A stretch of DNA of 64,000 nt from Beaufortia kweichowensis (Eukaryota > Chordata > Actinopteri > Cypriniformes > Gastromyzontidae), in the NCBI GenBank assembly GCA_019155185.1, contig CM032795.1, positions 9,837,795 through 9,901,794 on the forward strand, given 5' to 3'. A model generated the notes under the pieces. It made no database searches. It saw nothing but the letters and a program-made list of their open reading frames with translations, and was not told the origin of the DNA. The translations under genes were made by a program, and so were the position numbers. How positions within the stretch are numbered: the stretch's first letter is position 1; each line of letters starts with the position of its first letter. This document shows positions 34,884 to 47,314 of the stretch, piece after piece.

Positions 34884-36800
34884 ACAGTCCTCTTGCACGC
34901 TGCCTTCTCAACACTTCAGCTACATGCACTTCCCCGTGGATTGCCTTGACAAGATACACTTGAAAGCCATTTTATTTCTACAGAAATGAGGAATTTAATT
35001 TTCTAGACCCCGGTAAACTATTGGCTATCGTTAAATCACTGTTTGCCTTAATTGTCTGTTTTATCAACTGTTTTGTTTAAGCAACATACCTCATCACTTT
35101 TACATTGTTAAACACAGAGCTGATTTTTTTTTAAGGGAGCAGCTACAGCTCTTTGTTTTGTGAACTATTCACATTAGTTGTGAGATTGTCGAAGTTACAT
35201 TTATGCATTTTATGAAGTAGAAAGTATATAGTAAGTATAGTAGAGCTGTTAGATTTGTTAGAGCATGTTTAGTTGATTGATAAATAGTATATGGCTTTGA
35301 GATGTTTGAGATTTTTAGTCATTGTATAACTGGGTCAAATAAGTGTTGGAAGGAACATAGTTTTTTTAGTCTTTAGTCTATAACCAAACGTTTAGACATA
35401 CTTTAACAATAATCTTACATACATTTCAGACTAAAGTGCATAGACTCTGGTAATTTCTGTGGCTGGAAAAGAATATTTCTTGATTGTTTTTAATGTGGAC
35501 AATCAGTCTGTTGCTTTCAAACGTTTTTAATAGGTCTGTAGTGTCACGTTTCATATTAAGCAGTTTGGTATGTAGAGTAAATAAAAGTAAAGTGGGATAC
35601 CTTAAAAAGTGTAATAGACACTGATGTGATGATCACCCTAGTTTGGTTAGTGTGAACTTGATGATTTTAGTTGTCCCACTTTACATGTATACTTTACTTT
35701 GCCTATTGTTGGATTTAACACATTCTTAGCGTAGGCCAAATCTTGCTGAATCAGCAGGGTAAAAAAATATTTTTCTTTACACAAACCACAGACATATACC
35801 TCACTCAGTGTTTATGCAGATGTTGAAAGCTTTAGTCCTCTTTTGACTGTGTCTGTGATTTCAGACATTAATCAGACTGTCAGTACAAAACTGCTCCTGC
35901 TTTTGTCTACAGTTAATCTACCAATGACATCTGTACGTTTTATTAAGAAACAACTGTAAAATGTTTTAGAAAATCTACTCAAGATCTACCAAGATCTACT
36001 CAATGCAACTTGCAGATTACAACAGGATCTTCATCCTCTTTATTTTAATATTCTTTTTGTCTTGTAATTTTTAATTAAATTCTTAATAATTTAGGGTAAT
36101 ATATATGATATCATATCTCTGTGGTAATACATTGTTCCTGAAGTGTGTTGAAAGCTTACTATCAAAAGTCCATCTAATGTGAGTATTTTGTCATGTACGT
36201 GAATTTTTATCATTACTTTTTTACTCTGCCACACATGTTTGCCATTGAGGGTTTTGTGCATGTTTTGTTGATGGTCTTGCCATTACATGAAAAGCAGTTT
36301 GCCAAACATTTGAACATCAGAAGTAAGACTGTATATTACCCAATGCCAATTGTAATATTATTTTAAGCTTTCTTTTTATCAGAACAATTTGAGAAATTTA
36401 TTTGTTATGTGTTAGGAACAGGTCCATCTTAAACGTGATGTTCAATTTTCACTCTTCAAGATCTGTCTCAACTGTAGAAAGGGAACTGTCAGCTGTAATG
36501 TAGCAGTTGTTTATAAGATGCTGCACACATTTCACATCAACTTAACTCAAACAACTTTTATATGCTTCATCCAAACTAAATTGCACTGTTTGTTCTGAAC
36601 TAAATCTGTTTGTTCTAGAGTTTGTATTGTTGTTTTCACCACTAACAATCACATATTAAGAATGTGTTATATAGCAATGCATATGTTTAATGTCTCTTTC
36701 TTAATTCATCTCTCTTTGAATCAATATACAAAATATATATATCTATTTAGAGGTCTCTATTTAGAAGTTTTAGATCACATTCAATAAATGTTTTTGATTT
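34884..36800 (+). other. flot2: flot2 3' UTR
   Basis: AT-rich DNA after the flot2 stop with no ORF of note. An AATAAA at 36,783-36,788 followed by a T/G-rich stretch ('tgtgtctcttgtttt') is the best polyadenylation signal, which would make the 3' UTR about 1.9 kb. The T-box gene ends 340-420 bases further on, on the other strand, so the two genes are tail-to-tail. Confidence 0.55.
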
Positions 36801-37221
36801 AATGTGTCTCTTGTTTTATAACTTTAAAAATGTAAACTGTCGACAAATTCCAAGAGCAGAATTTATGATGTAGATAATATTTTGTTTTTTTATGTGTTGA
36901 ACCTTTAGATCTGCTAAATTTGAGTGGTTTGAAGGCGACTTGAAGAAATTTAGACACAAGTTTACTGTAGTTAGATTTAGTGACTGCTCAGAACACAATA
37001 TTAGGCCTAACCATAAATATTAACTTTAATTAAAACAAACCACAACATCAGACGCCACAGAAAATAATATTTACATACTTGGAAAAATTCACAAGCTTAA
37101 TCTGTTTCAGGTTGTCATAGAAGACAATTATTTGGTAAAAATGAAGCCCAGCATTCTCTGCTGTAAATAAGCAAGAAAATAATACAATGATCTTGTTAAT
37201 TCTCTAAAATAAAAACCTTCA

Positions 37222-40200
37222 CTATCCAGTTTGCTGTTTACAGTAATATTCAACAAATGGTCTTGCGTTAGTATAGTCGATCTGTGATCTGTGGTCATTC
37301 TGATTGTCTCTTGCGTGTGGAGCCAGCATGCTGTTCAATGCAAAATGTTGACCAATGTACTCCTGAATTTCAGGAGAAATCTGAGAGCGAAGCTCACGAT
37401 CTGTCTCACGAAGGTGCTGCTCATTCTGGAATGGATTTTGTAGGAGTTTCTCAGAGGTTCCTGAAGCTAATGCTCGAACCTGGATCCTGTTGAGGATGTT
37501 TGTAAGGGGCCTTAAATGAACATTGGAATACGAGGTCATCTCCAGGTTTTTGAGAGCATTTTCGGGTAGTTGCATCCTGCTGAGTTTGGGAGGCAGTGAG
37601 AGGGCCAGCTCCATATCAGGACATTGCCGGGAATGGTGGGGAGGGGTCGGGAAAAAAGGCTGGAGCTGAGGATTCTTGGCTTGGATGGGATGGATTATGG
37701 GCCTGCAGGGAGTTTGGGAGACTGGACTGTGGTGATGCTGAGGGATTAGAGGACTACTGATTTGAGATGGAAGTCTGTTGAGGTTGGTATCTACTGTAGA
37801 AGCCTGGGCCATGGGCAGAGCTGTACAGAGGTTTTGAAGGCTGAATGGTGTGACCTCATTAGGACTGGAAAGAAAAAACAAAAATACCCAATTCAGTTGA
37901 GTCATACTTAAAAACCATAGTGTAAAAAGAATAATTTGTATAATAAATCTAAATTTGACATAATTATGTCTTAAATATGAATACGGATAATATTTGAACC
38001 TATTAACTTTCACCGTTCCAAAGGTGGAACACTAGGTTATTACACTATTTACTAATATTGTATTATTTAATATTATTAGTAAAATGAAATATATATTAAT
38101 ATTTCATAGTTAAATTCTAATCTAATCGTGACAAACTATATATTGAAGGAAATGTCTAAGACTGAAGAACTTTTTTTTGACAAATATTCATAACAATAAA
38201 CTTAAACTAAATTTTAAAATGTTAAATTTCAAACATTTAAAATAAAAAAAATAAAAATTTTTGTAGTTTGGATAGTGCATTTTCATTTGAATGCTGTTTA
38301 TGTGCAGTGACAGTCACACGGATTTGGACATACATGAAAGTTAATAAATGATGACAGAATGTTAAATAATCCTATAAAATTAAGAATTGTATTTTTCTTA
38401 AAATAGTATATTGTATGTGATGTTACAGCCAGAAACAGACTCAAACTCACCTGTTCATGTTTCTATTACTGAGGCTGAGAATGGTGTGTGTTTGATGGGG
38501 TGAAGATACTCCAGTAGAGCTCGGGTTTATAAATGCTGATATAAAGGGATTGGTCATATTAGAGGAAAGTGTGCTGTCTGAAGAATTCACTGAACTGCTG
38601 TGGTCAACAGAACTGGATATAGTCACATCGGCATTGTCGTCTTCCTGTGGCTGTCCCACTGTTAGAGGACAAAAGGGATGGAGAAATACATCAAACACAT
38701 TACAGGCTAAACAACAAGCTATATTTCGATGTGAAGATACATTATAAAACTTCATACTCTAATTTCGCGTTAAAGAAATCATACCTTGCTCATTCTGTGT
38801 CAAACTCAAATTCTGTTGATCTGAATCCTGGGTTTCCTGGGTCTCTTTGTCTCTAAACCTGAACAGTAGGAAAAATATATTTAAAAAGTGAGAAAAGTTG
38901 AAATAATGATTAGAGTTAGGGCTGATTTTTAAGTAACAACAATATAAATATGATTTGCTTTTTAAAAATTAAATCATAAACAGTATCAGCTCAGATAATC
39001 CTAATTCTCTAAAATAAACATTTTCATGTAAAATTAAAGAAATAAATGGGGGAAAATAGTCCTGCATCAGGTGCTTGGTGTGACTTGAACTTATGTTATT
39101 AAGATAAAGTGAATTCTCTCACCTTTTTCTGTTCAGTCCATTGTCACGAAAGCCTTTGGCAAAAGGATTGTTATCAATCTTGAGTTTTGTGATCTGTAAT
39201 GACAAAGATTTTAAAGGCCTGTCAGCAAAACACATGACATGGCAGTCAACACCTTGTAAATCATTTTTGAATAAAAAAATTACATTACTGAAATGGGCTG
39301 AAAAAATAATTTAATTAACATCTGACACTAGTAAGTCTCTGAAACATGTATTATAGTAATACTAATAAAAATAATAATAACTAAATAATAAACTAAAATA
39401 AATAGGCATAGATTAAAGTAACTATGATTAAAAATGCATTTGATCTTGCATTATCAATATTTTACACGGTTTCAAAAGCATGTGTTACATCTCAAATGAA
39501 CCACTAGATGGCAGTGAAAACTGGCAAAGAGCATTTTTTAGCAAATGGACAAGATCGCTTAAATACATTTTACATAATGTGTGTTAAAAATGTTTCTATC
39601 AACTGTGAAATTATTGGTCTCACCTCCTGGTTCTGGTAAGCTGTTACAGCTATGAAAGCAGCCTCAGGGAAGGTAAAACGCAGGTAACCTCCAGTCATGT
39701 GAGGGTTACAGGGGTCTGGAGACTGGACTATGTGTAGACGGGGCTGGTATTTGTGCATGGAGTGAAGAACCACCTGAAGAACAAAGAGGAATGTTGTCAT
39801 AACTCAAGTAGCACATGCAAGAGCTAATATAGAGTTACGCATCATACGACATCTTGTTACTTTTAAACATTTTAGTGATAAAGTTTACTGAAGAAAGGCT
39901 ATGAAACAGAATGTATCCTCACCAGGCCACTGGAGTTTAGTGTGTTGTTGGTCAGTTTGAGCTTGTGGAAGGAGATTGGATACTGCATCCATTTCTCTCC
40001 AGAAGCAGGAGAGTCTGGATGGATGAAGAAACGGTTGGGCAGGTGTGGATCACTTGAACCATTGACTTCCCACTGATCCTTATTCCACTGCAACAATGCA
40101 AGAGTTACCTTAAATCACTACTTATTCATTTAACCATTACCATTTTGGTCATTGGTTATACAATTTTTGCCTGTATTTATTTTGTACAATAAATATTCAT

Positions 40201-42277
40201 AACATGCCTTCTGTAAATATCCATACACATATAATATTTATTATGTACACTCTAAAAAAAATGGTGCTTCAGTGGTTCTTTGCTCATAATCATAGGGGAA
40301 CCACATTAAGTGCTATATAGCACCAGTTTAAGTTCTATACATCACCTTTTTTGGTGAAATAGAGGCGCTATATAGCACTACTAGCATATAAAGAACCTGT
40401 GAAGCCCCTGTATGGTTCTTCAGTGGTTCCTCAGTGGTTATTTGGAGTGGTTAAGGTGCTCTATGGAACCTTTAATGGTCCTACATATCACTATTTGAGG
40501 TGTTATATAGCACTAAAAGTGGTTCCCCTGTGATTACGATAAAGAACCACTTTTAGTGCTATATAGCACTATTTTTTTAAGAGTGTAATATATTTACATA
40601 CACTACTCTTCAAATATGGTCACTTATTACTAATATTTTTCCTATTTTAGAATAATAGTAAACTCATCAAAACTATGGAATAACATAAATGTAACTCAAG
40701 GTGTTATGTTTAGACAAAAGAATATCTTATATTTGATCATCTTCACCGATTTTCTACAATTTGCTGAAATGTTCTTATATTATCAGCAAACTTTTTTAAA
40801 GTCTTACCCTGACATGCTTTTTAAACACTATTAAAGGAGTTCCCATCTATTAATCTGGTTACTGTCACCATTCCATAGGTGGAACACTTATTTCACTATT
40901 AACTTTAATATTTCATATGTGACATTTCATGACCTTTGATAAAAAGGTCCAAGACTCAATAATAAATATTTATATTATAACAATAAACAAACAAACAAAC
41001 AAATAATAAAAAATAATAAAAACATGTTAATGTTTTAAAAAATAAAATAAAATAAATATATTTATAATATGAAATTTTTCAAATGTAAAACAACTGTATA
41101 ATCGAATAGTGCATTTATGTGTATGCTCAATATGCCCAGTGACATTTATCAGGTTAAAGTCATCCAATTTTTTAAAGTCATCCAAACATTTTTCATTTTA
41201 AAGATTCTACTTTTTAATAAAAGAAACAAATATGTGTGCACAATTACATCTTTGTTTACAAACTTATTTCAAACATTTAAGCATACACTTTCAGATCAAA
41301 AGCTACAGTCAAAAGAAACATTTTATTACAAACGGTAATGTATATTTAGAATTGCGACTGAAAATATGTAAATGTGATTATTTCTGTTCTGTTATTATAT
41401 AACAGAACAGAAATCAAGATTTTAAATAATCAATAATGAGAAAAGGGGTGATTATTAATGTTAAATGGTGAACTAAACCAGTGTTGTTGGGTGTGTGTGT
41501 TATAGAGATTGTATGGGAATGTAGGTATATAAGTAAAGGGAGGAGTGGAGGGGAGGTACCTTGTACTTGTGGTTATCAAACGGCACCATGTCCATTATCA
41601 CCATATACTTCACTTTAGGATTCAGTCCAGTCACTGTTACTTTACAGCTGGGAAACATCCGCCTAAATAAATGTCAGTCCGGAAACAGACCAAAACAATT
41701 AGTCATCACACTGCTTATTCTTATCTGTCATGATTTAGAGTAAATTGCATGTGTATATTAATGAACACACTGAATGAATGCTTCAGTTTTCAATGTTTTC
41801 AAGCTGCCCGGGTTCATACCTGCCAGATTTAGTGATCAGCATCTCTGTGCCGATACTGCTGAATTTGTCCCAAAGCTCCCGACATTGCAGTGATACATGA
41901 ACTGGCAGTGAGGTTAGTTCTGCTTCAGCACTGTTTATTCTGTTGTTGGTCCCGCCGTGCTGACCTCGGCAAAAAGGTTCCTTAAAGTCTAATCAATTAT
42001 AAAACAATTTTAGTTTTCATTTACCCCTCTTAAATATTTACAGCGTTGCTTCTCCAAAATGAAACTATTCTTTATTATAGTTATAGCAACCTATAATAAT
42101 GTTTTAAAAGTTATTCCTCTATAAAGGTTTCTGTCAACAAAAAACTAAATCTGGCAAATGGATAATTTGCAAACATAAAAATGAGGTAGAAAAGGTCTTA
42201 CCTTGAGAATAATATCCATAGTTATTGGCCAAAGGATTCATCTGATAAGGTCTTTCCTCTGGGAGATACATGATCAT
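37222..42277 (-). CDS. tbx16l: T-box transcription factor, VegT/Tbx16 type
   Basis: Nine exons on the minus strand: 42277-42202, 41988-41820, 41662-41560, 40087-39923, 39773-39624, 39193-39123, 38858-38785, 38658-38451, 37864-37222; 552 aa. All borders are GT-AG and phases agree. The T-box spans about residues 56-245: LWDKFSSIGTEMLITKSGRR, FPSCKVTVTGLNPKVKYMV, WNKDQWEVNGSSDPHLPNRF, KLKLTNNTLNSSGLVVLHSM, FPEAAFIAVTAYQNQEITKL, NNPFAKGFRDNGLNRKR. These residues bind the AGGTGTGA half-site and are closest, as I recall, to fish Tbx16/Tbx16l and frog VegT, which drive mesoderm formation. The C-terminal half is Ser/Pro/Gln-rich, as in activation regions, and has no known domain. Start: first ATG (MIM) of exon 1; an in-frame second ATG is two codons on. 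Choice of tbx16l over tbx16 rests on presumed synteny and is tentative. Confidence 0.9.
38009..38350. repeat. Copy of unclassified dispersed repeat
   Basis: Begins 'tttcaccgttccaaaggtgg', similar to the copies at 8966 and 40,862; includes 'aaactatatattgaaggaaa'. Lies in the last intron of the T-box gene. Confidence 0.55.
40247..40586. mobile_element. MITE with 'acactctaaaaaaa' ends
   Basis: Left end ACACTCTAAAAAAAATGG, right end 'tttttttaagagtgt'. Inner inverted blocks with 'gctatatagcac' and 'aaccact' repeat many times. ~340 bp, in T-box intron 3. Same family as 17,660-17,895. Confidence 0.75.
40795..41330. repeat. Longest copy of unclassified dispersed repeat
   Basis: Contains 'ctgtcaccattccataggtg' and 'aacatttaagcatacacttt'. 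Shared in pieces with 8966-9260, 20,990-21,230 and 38,009-38,350. AT-rich, no ORF, termini not clear. Confidence 0.5.
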
Positions 42278-43676
42278 GAGACTGGAGAAACAACAGACTT
42301 GTCCAGAGGTTTGTAGATCCTAAAACTAATGATCTGGTGGGACTTTGCATAGGTGGCTCCCTTTCCATTACTTCAAAGAGGACAGAGGTGTGTATATATG
42401 TTTCTGTCAAAACATCAGTGTTGTCTTTGATCTGCCTCTTTGTCTCTCCCAGTTCCCAGTTTGTCCTCCAGTCTGCCAACAGAGGTGTCTAGAACAACAA
42501 AAAGAGGGGAATTTTATTTTGGAGGCCAAGGGTTCCTAACACTTCCTCCAAACTCTCAGACACACACGTATAGGTGTTAATCACCCCAGCAGTTTGTCAC
42601 CTTATTACTTCAGGAAGCTTCACCACTATTTATTGGTTCTTGCTGAAACTGACCTTTTTGGGCTGATCTGAGTTCAGTTTTCATGTGTACACTGTAAAAT
42701 ACTGCCACTTTTAAGGTCAGGGATAACACTAATTTAAAAACCTTTTAATTAAGTTACATATATATTATTATTATTATTACTATTAGATTGTTTTATTGTT
42801 ATTCTTATTTTATTTTATTTTTAAAAGTTTTATTTATATTTGTTTGCTGCCCTAAATGTAATTATTGAGCTTAAATTTCTTTAAAAAACTTAAATTAAAA
42901 ATATATGTTGCTATGACTTGTTGATGGCATCATTTTTTACCTTGGCATTAAGCAGAAAAGAGTAGAAAAGAGACATGACTCTGTAGGGTGAAACTTAAGC
43001 ACAAAAGTTAATTTTATTATAAAGTAAATGTTTCTGTTATGTAAATTCTATTATATCAATTGTATACATTTAGTCTGTCAAATGCTCCATTTTGGTGAAC
43101 AAAGAGTATATAAGGTATTGTTTTAAGCATTAAAGGCCTTCATTAGGGTGTCCCAAAATAAAACTAAACATCAGCTGTTGCTAATAATATATTTTTTTTT
43201 TATTTATTTTTTAGCTATAACTATTATTTAACTAATAAAATTATTATGGTTGAGTAAAATTGACTATTAGAAAGAGATGAATAAAATAGTGCTCTTAAAT
43301 GCCTGTCAATAGTTTATTCCTGTATTTTATGTTGCTTTATAAAACCTATATTGAAGAATGTTGTGTTTTACGATATATTGTACATTTATTATTGTTGATA
43401 TTTTCAATACATATATTCAGGGCACTAAATGTGACAAAAATAAGCATTTTTTACTGCACTTGGTAACATGAATGCAACATCCTGTTAAAATGGGCGCTTA
43501 TGTATGCAGCATAAAACAGGCCAATAGCCATAATGTTTGTCATGAAAGTTATATAAAGTATTAAACAAACTTTCTTTAGTTATTTTTGTTGTCATCTGTC
43601 TCCAAAAAGTAAATAAAAATGCAGTGTTTATAATAAAAATAAGAAAATCAGAATTGATACTCTCCACACTGTAAAA
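42278..43676. other. 5' region of T-box gene and intergenic DNA
   Basis: The first ~250 bases should contain the 5' UTR and promoter of the minus-strand T-box gene. CTTTGAT (42425-42431), a TCF/LEF-type motif, lies about 150 bases upstream of the ATG. Further right the DNA is AT-rich with no gene. Confidence 0.4.
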
Positions 43677-43736
43677 ACTAAAGGATACTGGAGAAACCAT
43701 TTGGGGATTCTTTAGTTTTTACAGTGCAAGAACTGA
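43677..43736. mobile_element. Minimal 60 bp MITE
   Basis: CACTGTAAAAACTAAAGGAT at the left and CTTTAGTTTTTACAGTG at the right: both terminal repeats of the 28,917-29,193 family, with almost the whole interior deleted. Confidence 0.75.
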
Positions 43737-46563
43737 ATCTTCAGACTTTATTTTAGCATTCAAAAGAGGTCATTAACTGTAAATCATCCAAAATCAGCTA
43801 GATCAGGTGAAGACCTATATTTCATGAGAGCCGTGAAAGGCAGTTTCCAGCATCATGTCTATCTGACCAGCTTTTCTGAGAAATAATTACACATTTCCAG
43901 AAACGTCCATTTGATAGATAAGGTGCCAGAGACATGCTGCTTGCTGGTGCAACTCAGATAAGCCACAACCTTGTTTTTATCTGTTAACATGGCCCAGATC
44001 ATCACAAACACCCCAGTCCCACCCTAACCGGGAGTCTGTCTCCACAGTAACCATGGGGGGCATTTCCCATAGTAGCCAATAGATATTTAACATCTAGATG
44101 CTGAGAACAACTACAGATGTCAAATCAGCTTAATTTGTTACAGCTCACACATGGGTATGGAAAAAAACACCTGAAGGTGACTGAACATTGGTAGTAAAGA
44201 GACTCAATCAAGAAGTAGCCACTGTAATCCATAAATATATGATTGCTCTGTAGAAATTGATTTATTTTAGGGATTCAGATTTAGGTGTATTGAATAAAAC
44301 ACTCATGATTGCCCATCAGTAATCTAAAAAAGCATTTCGTAACTCTTTTATAACACAGATTTACACTTATAAAACTCAGATTGTAGTTAATAATGTGCAT
44401 GAATTTAACTTCAACATTCACCAGTGTTTGTAATATTTACTTTTGGTTGAATAAAAAACATTTTAAAAACATTTTGGTCTGCATGTTTGTCACCAAATTT
44501 TCTTGGTACAATTTCAAGTTTATTCTAAGGGTGAGATAGTTTGGGTGTGTACTCGCACACTTGCGTGAGTGTCCTGGTGCTAAGTAACTGTTCAGGGTCT
44601 GATATAGGAAATGAATCTGATTGGCCAACAGACTGGAGGGCAGAAACATGATAAGGATGGTGTGTCATCACCATATGCAAATTAGCTGTGAGCATTAAAG
44701 CTGAGGGCCAAGGTGGCAACGTTTATGACCTTCTCAACAGCATGGAGAGAACAGACTTGTGAAAACAAAAGTGGAAGGACGAGGGTAAAGGTAACAAATG
44801 AAAGCAATTAAACTGCTTTTCAACACCTTTTTCAACAGTAGGCTACTAAGGATGCAGATCTAAAGGTGAGCGTTTTGCACTACGACTACAAAATACAGGA
44901 TGGCAGCTGCTCTTCCTTTTAGATGAATAGTCCAGCGTGATGGATCTTCCACAGGTGTGAGAGTCTGAGTATTTGGAAAAGATTTCTTCTGGGAAATACT
45001 TTGGAAATAGACATGAGAAGTTATAATGATGTGTAGAGTTAGAATTCAGTTTACATCTGTATGCTTTCTTCGGGTATCGCTTTATTATACAACATTTTTA
45101 AAACTAATATCTCTTGTGATATTAATTCCGTAAAATATATCCTTACAATGTTTTTGATAACAAAGTTCAACATTTTATAAAAAACAAACTCAATAGATTG
45201 TATAATGCACATGGACGATATCTAATTGTATTTCAATGGATTTCCAAAATGACTGTATTACATGATTCTTGCCCTCTAGACAGGATATCATCGTATACTG
45301 TAAGTTCATTATTGAGACACTACAGTATAGATGATGTACTATCCAGGGGATCAATAAGCCTCCAAAAGTTTTTTGTGTACCCATAGACACAGAGAGTGTC
45401 GATAAAACCGTTACCATTACTGAGTTTAGTAATGGTAAGGGTTCTATTGCCTCTTTCAAAAGTCATCTGGATAAAAGAGGACAAAGTCAGTGTCAAGCAG
45501 AAGAGACAACTTCAGAGAATGTCTTTTATTTTACAAGACTGACATTGTATTTGGTATTGCAATAAAACCACTGTACTTAAAATGAAACATATTGCATGTT
45601 TTTTTTGTTCTGTTTTTGATGAAACCCTCTAGAATCAGCAACATCCTAGTCAGGAAGTTACAAGCCACAGGTTTTAAAATGAGATTAATGAGAATCTTGG
45701 CTCAGAGAATGAGAAGACATTCACAACTAACTTGTGCCAAGAAAATATGAGCAAACAAACAAGACAAAAAAATAGAAAGCGTTAACCAAAGGCCAGACTG
45801 GCATATATAAGGACATGATCAAACAAGATGTACCAGGTCAATTATAATTGCATTTTATTACACTTTTGGAACAGCATAGATCCACTTTAAAATCCATTAG
45901 AAAGGATACTTACACACCTAGGCAGAGGACCCTAAAACAACTTTTCCACAATTTATAAGAAAATTGGGAAAGACATTTAAAAAAAAAATTGTTAATGAAA
46001 GATAGCTTTAACAGTCACATAATTTAAAAGGCAATCAGTAAAACAAGTGAGCAAATGAGTTATACACAGTGTGTAACTTCTTACTGAATAACTTGATCCG
46101 ATCAGCTCTATTTGAAATTTTAAGTAGGTGTGCCAAAAGTACGGACTCCTGGTGTCTGTAGATAAAGTAACCACTACAGAAATCCAACCTCCCATATCAA
46201 AACCGAACAAACTTTGTCTGCTCTCTGTTACCAGAATTACTATTCACTTCATCAAACTATGATGCAAAACATTCACTCAATTGATGAGTGAATTATTATA
46301 GATGTATAGATGTAAAAGGCCTCACATTTTTCAAAACATTGTTCCATTAATCAACAAACAGTAACTTGTACAGTGAAAGTTAAGTATTATTTTAAGTCAT
46401 TTTATTTATGTCACATTCAGTATGCAACAATGCAATAAACCAAAAATAACAGCCCTACCATCTCAAGACTATGAACAAAACATCCTTCCTTCCAATAAAA
46501 CAGAATAGTATGTATTCATAATAGTGAATTAAATTATGAATACAAACATTATCATACGATATG
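43737..46563. other. Intergenic between T-box gene and eral1
   Basis: No coding exon seen. Possible regulatory motifs: the octamer ATGCAAAT at 44,675-44,682 and a T-box half-site AGGTGTGA at 44,953-44,960. These are single motif matches and weak on their own. Confidence 0.35.
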
Positions 46564-46710
46564 TGGTTCTATAGCTCAGTGGTGAGAGCATGTTGCTAGC
46601 AACACCAAGGTCATTCAATCCCAAAGATTGAAAAATGTATATAATATAATGCAATGAGAGTTGCTTAGATTAAAAGCATCTGCCAATTGCCTAAATGCAA
46701 ATATGTAACT
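46564..46710 (+). mobile_element. tRNA-derived SINE with L2-like tail
   Basis: 'tagctcagtggtgagagc' is a Pol III A-box, 'ggtcattcaatccc' a degenerate B-box, and 'ttgctagcaacacc' the former anticodon arm. The 3' part ('taaaagcatctgccaattgc') is related to the L2 tail seen at 30,706, as known for fish SINEs that borrow LINE machinery. Not a functional tRNA. Confidence 0.75.
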
Positions 46711-46956
46711 GGCAAAAGGAAGTGTTATACAACATTCTTGTTAGTGAAATTGACAACTAAGTTCTGAATATGGAAAAACTATTTATTGTGCCTTTGACAA
46801 ACTTAAATTACATTTTTTTAAACAAATTTTTTAAAGTCCACTTTTACATTTTGAGAAAGCAACAATATAAAAACAGACTCTTTAATAACTCTTTCCAGGT
46901 TTCTGTGTCTTTCTGTGTTAGTTAGACTCTGACTCTCCTTATCTGAATTCTAAACT

Positions 46957-47241
46957 TCACTTCTTTAACTTTGCAGAGATTTTTAAGCGTATTTCACGCA
47001 TGAAAATGTTCATTAGATCATTTCCAGCTTCCTGGGTTATTCTGGTTATCAGCTGGCCTCCAGGACCAATAACCATTTTCTGCAAGAAAGAAAAATGAAA
47101 AGGTCACTTAAACTTTACATTGAGATATAATAATAATGTTACAGTTTCTTCAGCTTTTAAGGATATGCTCCATTACAGTGTTTTACACATTTTTACTGAG
47201 AATATTAAAGATTGGTTATTTAAATTTAAAAAACCTCAGTG

Positions 47242-47314
<73 letters not shown>

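Noticed and set aside
46564..46640. Functional tRNA gene
   Set aside because: A-box is fair, but the B-box is degenerate, stems do not pair well, and a SINE tail follows.
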